Origin: Prevotella sp.
GTDB lineage: Bacteria > Bacteroidota > Bacteroidia > Bacteroidales > Bacteroidaceae
DNA length: 37,987 nt
NCBI GenBank assembly: GCA_017965725.1
Contig: JAGCPK010000115.1
Coordinates: 1-37,987, forward strand
Reading direction: 5' to 3'
Of the stretch, positions 34,494-37,987 are shown in pieces. The notes under the pieces were generated by a model. The model saw only the letters and a list, made by a program, of their open reading frames with translations. It made no database searches and was not told the DNA's origin. A program made the position numbers and the translations under genes. Within the stretch, counting starts at the first letter, position 1. Each line of letters opens with the position of its first letter.

Positions 34494-35792
34494 ATGATTT
34501 GGAATGAAGCCGTTGAATGTATGGATCGCGAACAGTTGCGGGAAATACAGAGTCGTCGTCTGGTAAAGATGGCCGAGTATGTGTATTATAATACTCCTTT
34601 TTACAGGAAGAAGTTCCAAGAGATGGGACTGGAGCCTGGAGACATTAAGAGCATTGATGATATTGTGAAGCTGCCGTTTACCAATAAACTTGATTTAAGA
34701 GATAATTATCCCTTTGGGTTGGCTGCCGTACCGATGAGTCAAATTGTACGCATCCATGCTTCATCAGGAACGACGGGTAAACCTGTGGTTGTGCTTTATA
34801 CCCGTAAGGATCTTGCTACATGGTCTGAGGCTATCTCCCGTGCTTTTACGGCCTATGGTGCTGGTAAGGATGATATTTTTCAGGTGGCTTATGGCTATGG
34901 TTTGTTTACAGGTGGCCTTGGTGCCCATGACGGCGCAACTAATATCGGGGCTTCTGTCATTCCTATTTCGTCGGGTAACACTCAGAAACAGATGACGCTG
35001 ATGCACGATTTTGGGGCTACTGTCCTTTGTTGTACTCCTAGTTATGCCATGTTCCTAGGTGAGGCCATGAGAGAATGTGAGTGGAAGCGTGATGAGTTCA
35101 AACTGAAGGTAGGTGCATTTGGTGCAGAGCCCTGGACTGAGAAAATGCGTGTGAAGTTGGAAGAATCACTGGGCATCAAGGCTTATGATATTTATGGTCT
35201 GAGTGAGATTGCAGGACCGGGTGTCGGTTATGAATGTGAATGCCAGCATGGTACACACTTGAACGAAGATTATTATTATCCAGAAATACTTGATCCGAAT
35301 ACTGGTAAGCCCTTACCAGAAGGGGCTTTTGGCGAGTTGACCTTTACCCACCTCACCAAGGAAGGTATGCCGTTGCTCCGTTATCGTACCCATGACCTGA
35401 CAGCTCTCCATTATGAGAAATGTGCATGTGGACGTACTTTGGTAAGAATGGATCGTATCCTCGGCCGTTGTGACGATATGCTGATTATTCGTGGGGTCAA
35501 TGTCTTCCCGTCACAGATTGAGGATGTCATTCTAAAACAGAAGGAGTTTGAGCCGCACTTCCTGCTGATTGTCGATCGTGTCAACAATACAGACACCTCA
35601 GAATTGAAGGTTGAGGTCAAGGAGGACTATTTCACTGATGATATGTCAACGATGGTTGGTCTCCAGAAAAAACTGGAGGGCGAACTCCGCAGTGTAATTG
35701 GTCTAGGATTCAAGGTGAAACTGGTAGAGCCGAAAGGCATTGAGCGTTCCACTGGTAAGGCTAAGCGTGTCATTGACAAGCGCCAACTTTAA
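34494..35792 (+). CDS. Phenylacetate-CoA-ligase-like (PaaK-type) AMP-forming aryl-acid CoA ligase
   Basis: A 432-residue adenylate-forming enzyme of the compact PaaK type. The P-loop-like motif is ASSGTTGKPVVV (89-100). YGLSEIAGPGVGYEC is the adenylate-binding motif, and GRCDDMLIIRGVNVFPSQIED marks the hinge to the C-domain. Such enzymes make acyl-CoA from aryl acids such as phenylacetate or indoleacetate with ATP. In gut anaerobes they occur with indolepyruvate oxidoreductase genes (iorAB), which are not in this window. The substrate cannot be decided from sequence. The ACT-domain gene 29 bp downstream is a common partner. Confidence 0.92.
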   Translation: MIWNEAVECMDREQLREIQSRRLVKMAEYVYYNTPFYRKKFQEMGLEPGDIKSIDDIVKLPFTNKLDLRDNYPFGLAAVPMSQIVRIHASSGTTGKPVVVLYTRKDLATWSEAISRAFTAYGAGKDDIFQVAYGYGLFTGGLGAHDGATNIGASVIPISSGNTQKQMTLMHDFGATVLCCTPSYAMFLGEAMRECEWKRDEFKLKVGAFGAEPWTEKMRVKLEESLGIKAYDIYGLSEIAGPGVGYECECQHGTHLNEDYYYPEILDPNTGKPLPEGAFGELTFTHLTKEGMPLLRYRTHDLTALHYEKCACGRTLVRMDRILGRCDDMLIIRGVNVFPSQIEDVILKQKEFEPHFLLIVDRVNNTDTSELKVEVKEDYFTDDMSTMVGLQKKLEGELRSVIGLGFKVKLVEPKGIERSTGKAKRVIDKRQL

Positions 35793-35821
35793 CATACAGA
35801 ACCTATTAAACTTTAATAAAA

Positions 35822-36247
35822 ATGAAAGCAAAGCAATTATCCATTTTCCTCGAGAATAAGTCTGGGCGACTGACCGAGGTAACCGATGTTCTTGGTGAAG
35901 CAGGTGTCAATTTGTCAGCAATGTCTATCGCCGACAATAGCGACTTTGGCATCCTTCGCTGTATTGTCTCCGATCCGGAGAAAGCATATAAGGTGTTGAA
36001 AGAGGCTCATTTTGCTGTTAAGATTACCGATGTGATCGGTTTCGTTTGTCCGAACACGAGTGGGTCGTTGGCTGTTGTCTTGAGATACCTTTCCCAGAAG
36101 GATATCTTCATTGAATATATGTATTCATTCGCTAACGGCGATGTGGCCCATGTGGTCATTCGTCCTTCCGACCTTGATGCCTGTGAGCGTGTTTTGGAAG
36201 AGAAAAAGGTGGAATTGATGGCTGCCAGCGATCTCTATCAGTTGTAA
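35822..36247 (+). CDS. Tandem ACT-domain protein, likely amino-acid sensor of the PaaK-like ligase
   Basis: A 141-residue protein made only of two ACT domains: residues 1-68 (LSIFLENKSGRLTEVTDVLGEAGVNLSAMS) and 70-141 (GFVCPNTSGSLAVVLRYLSQKDIFIEYMY). ACT pairs bind amino acids at the interface; the ligand here is unknown, aromatic amino acids being a reasonable guess from the neighbour. No catalytic domain is fused. It lies 29 bp after the ligase gene without its own promoter and is closed by a strong terminator. Confidence 0.9.
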   Translation: MKAKQLSIFLENKSGRLTEVTDVLGEAGVNLSAMSIADNSDFGILRCIVSDPEKAYKVLKEAHFAVKITDVIGFVCPNTSGSLAVVLRYLSQKDIFIEYMYSFANGDVAHVVIRPSDLDACERVLEEKKVELMAASDLYQL

Positions 36248-36264
36248 ATAAATCAAATACATAG

Positions 36265-36310
36265 TGAATCTGCAAGATTTTCAGGTGAAAATTTTGCAGA
36301 TTCATTTTTT
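36265..36310 (+). terminator. Terminator after the ACT-domain gene
   Basis: Arms TGAATCTGCAA (36265-36275) and TTGCAGATTCA (36294-36304) pair over 11 bp. The stem continues through a G-T pair and ATTTTC/GAAAAT to a 4-nt loop, about 18 bp in all, followed by six T. The TTTG -33 box of purB lies inside the right arm. Confidence 0.93.
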
Positions 36311-36323
36311 CTCCTTACCTTTG
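36293..36323 (+). promoter_or_regulatory. Promoter of purB, overlapping the preceding terminator
   Basis: TTTG (36293-36296), 19-bp spacer, TACCTTTG (36316-36323). Predicted start near 36330, leader about 43 nt. Confidence 0.8.
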
Positions 36324-36372
36324 CAGTCCAAACGACACACCATTATTAAGATAATTATCGATATTTGGAAAA

Positions 36373-37719
36373 ATGAATTTAAGTTTACTGACAGCCATCT
36401 CGCCTATAGATGGCCGCTACAGAGGCAAAACGGAACCATTGGCAGAGTACTTTTCGGAATATGCGCTGATACGCTATCGGGTGCGTGTGGAGATTGAGTA
36501 TTTCATCGCTCTTTGTGAATTACCGTTGCCACAATTGGAAAAATTTGACCATAGCCTGTTTGATAGGCTTCGCGACATCTATCGCAACCTTACCATTGCC
36601 GAGGCTCAGCGTGTGAAGGACATCGAGAAGGTGACCAATCACGACGTTAAGGCTGTCGAGTATTTTATTAAGGAAGAACTCGATAAGATTGGTGGTTTTG
36701 ACCGATACAAGGAATTCGTTCATTTTGGTCTGACCTCTCAGGATATTAACAATACCTCTATACCACTCTCTGTGAAAGAGGCTCTGGAGGAGGTCTATTG
36801 TCCGATGGTTGAGGAACTGATAGAGCAACTCCATGATTACGCTGAAGAATGGAAAATGATTCCGATGCTTGCTAAGACACATGGACAACCGGCTTCTCCT
36901 ACCCGTTTGGGAAAGGAGATAATGGTCTATGTCTATCGTCTGGAAGAACAGTTGCGTGCTTTGAAGGAAACACCGGTGACTGCGAAATTTGGGGGGGCTA
37001 CGGGAAACTTCAATGCACATCATGTGGCCTATCCACAGTATGACTGGCGGGAGTTCGGCAATCAGTTTGTAAGCGAGAAACTGGGATTGGAGCGTGAGCA
37101 ATATACTACGCAGATCTCCAACTACGACTGGCTGGGTGCCATCTTTGATGCTATGCGTCGTATCAATACAATCGTTATCGACCTCGACCGTGATTTCTGG
37201 ATGTATATCTCCATGGAATATTTTAAGCAGAAAATTAAGGCTGGTGAAGTGGGTAGCAGTGCTATGCCGCATAAAGTGAATCCCATCGACTATGAGAACA
37301 GCGAAGGAAACTTGGGTATTGCCAATGCTGTACTTCAGTTTCTTGCACAGAAACTGCCGATTAGTCGTTTGCAGCGTGACTTAACGGATTCTACTGTCTT
37401 GCGCAATGTGGGTGTACCGATGGGGCATGCCCTTATCGCTTTCCAAAGTACTTTGAAGGGATTACGTAAATTAATCCTCAATGAGGAGAAATTACAGGAA
37501 GACCTCAACAATACATGGGCTGTGGTGGCTGAAGGTATTCAGACCATTCTTCGTCGTGAGGCGTATCCTCATCCCTACGAGGCATTGAAGGCACTGACGC
37601 GTACCAACCAGAAGATGACAGAGCAAACCATTTCGGACTTTATCGAGACTCTTGATGTGAATGAGTCTGTAAAGGAAGAATTACGAGCTATCACCCCTTC
37701 CACCTACACAGGCATTTGA
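36373..37719 (+). CDS. purB: Adenylosuccinate lyase
   Basis: A 448-residue fumarase/aspartase-superfamily enzyme acting twice in purine synthesis (SAICAR to AICAR, adenylosuccinate to AMP, each releasing fumarate). The N-terminus LTAISPIDGRYRGKTEPL and the signature loop GSSAMPHKVNPIDYENSEGN (residues 294-313, flexible-loop catalytic serines 295/296) match the E. coli-type PurB subgroup. KTHGQPASPTRLGKE and the HFGLTSQDINNTS segment carry the catalytic histidines. The length is normal for the family (about 456 in E. coli). Confidence 0.96.
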   Translation: MNLSLLTAISPIDGRYRGKTEPLAEYFSEYALIRYRVRVEIEYFIALCELPLPQLEKFDHSLFDRLRDIYRNLTIAEAQRVKDIEKVTNHDVKAVEYFIKEELDKIGGFDRYKEFVHFGLTSQDINNTSIPLSVKEALEEVYCPMVEELIEQLHDYAEEWKMIPMLAKTHGQPASPTRLGKEIMVYVYRLEEQLRALKETPVTAKFGGATGNFNAHHVAYPQYDWREFGNQFVSEKLGLEREQYTTQISNYDWLGAIFDAMRRINTIVIDLDRDFWMYISMEYFKQKIKAGEVGSSAMPHKVNPIDYENSEGNLGIANAVLQFLAQKLPISRLQRDLTDSTVLRNVGVPMGHALIAFQSTLKGLRKLILNEEKLQEDLNNTWAVVAEGIQTILRREAYPHPYEALKALTRTNQKMTEQTISDFIETLDVNESVKEELRAITPSTYTGI

Positions 37720-37748
37720 TAAATTAATAATATGTTTAATTACATCTA

Positions 37749-37776
37749 ATACCTCATATTATATATAATAAGGTAT
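37749..37776. other. AT-rich inverted repeat between purB and the next gene
   Basis: ATACCT (37749-37754) and AGGTAT (37771-37776) enclose the fully palindromic TATTATATATAATA (37757-37770). There is no T run after it, so it is not a classical terminator. The right arm is the AATAAGGTATA element also seen before parA and tig. Confidence 0.45.
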
Positions 37777-37810
37777 AACAATATTAAGATTAGATTTTAA
37801 TTAAAAAAAA

Positions 37811-37987
37811 ATGGATTTCGAGAACGAAAAGAAACAAGAAGAAACACCAAAAGATGGTTTTCAGAGAGAACAGCGTGAATTCCACCCGGGTCGTTCGCCG
37901 CGCCCCCGTATTCACAATGGACAGCGTCCAGCCTATGAGCGTCCGAGTTACAACAATCATGATCAAGATGAAGGCGGCTTCCGTCCG
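37811..37987 (+). CDS. Probable rRNA pseudouridine synthase with disordered N-terminal tail (partial, runs off the right edge)
   Basis: An ATG at 37811 opens a frame of 59 codons to the window end. The visible part is low-complexity and charged (MDFENEKKQEETPKDGFQ, then Arg/Pro/Asn/Gly-rich with RPRIHNGQRP and YERPSYNN) and has no catalytic motif. In Bacteroidales, S4-domain RluB/RsuA-type pseudouridine synthases with such tails are often found directly after purB, which is why I suggest this product. From the sequence alone only a disordered basic N-terminus is certain. Confidence 0.6.
   Translation, partial: MDFENEKKQEETPKDGFQREQREFHPGRSPRPRIHNGQRPAYERPSYNNHDQDEGGFRP

Noticed and set aside
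36264-36497. Small plus-strand frame overlapping the purB start
   Set aside because: It crosses the terminator and promoter and overlaps the conserved purB N-terminus in another frame.

Overview
The window looks like a piece of chromosome from a Prevotella-like member of the Bacteroidales. The evidence is the Bacteroidota promoter type (TAnnTTTG, in three places with TTTG 19 bp upstream) before most transcription units, weak Shine-Dalgarno use, Bacteroidales gene blocks (parA-parB-DUF5683-mltD-rel; tig-clpP-clpX; a PpiC/SurA/OstA run ending in mutL; a PaaK-like ligase with an ACT protein), a C10 cysteine protease with a dockerin-like tail, and DUF5020 and DUF5683 proteins. No rRNA, IS element, prophage or CRISPR array was seen.

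Left part (1-10515, all minus strand). A secreted multi-domain protein runs off the left edge of the window. Upstream of it is a six-gene run read from 10515 down to 2011: parA, parB, a DUF5683 membrane protein, an MltD-like lytic transglycosylase, a Rel/SpoT ppGpp enzyme and the secreted C10 protease. A strong terminator follows at 1951-1985.

Middle part (10637-19747). A plus-strand run of surE, lpxB, a purine permease, a DUF5020 outer-membrane barrel and a TMEM43-family membrane protein converges on a minus-strand run. The minus-strand run comprises mlaE, mlaF, an RsbW-like kinase, a STAS anti-sigma-antagonist-like protein and a membrane-anchored HATPase protein. Between the converging ends (15943-16389) is the most unusual structure of the window: six tandem units of exactly 42 bp, each carrying an 8-bp inverted repeat with a 10-nt loop, flanked on both sides by conventional terminators.

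Right part (19853-37987, all plus strand). It carries lptB; trigger factor, clpP and clpX; recQ; guaB; two periplasmic parvulin chaperones; an OstA-like LPS-transport protein; mutL; a tRNA-Val(UAC); a phenylacetate-CoA-ligase-like enzyme with an ACT partner; purB; and the first 59 codons of a probable pseudouridine synthase. Outer-membrane biogenesis (lpxB, mlaEF, lptB, surA, OstA), proteostasis (tig, clpPX, PPIases) and purine metabolism (surE, permease, guaB, purB, Rel) recur through the window.

The genes are mostly conserved housekeeping ones. The novelty candidates are the 42-bp hairpin array, the partner-switching trio whose third protein has a single histidine and no canonical H-box, and short repeats with a 7-bp period scattered near gene starts, one of them inside lpxB.
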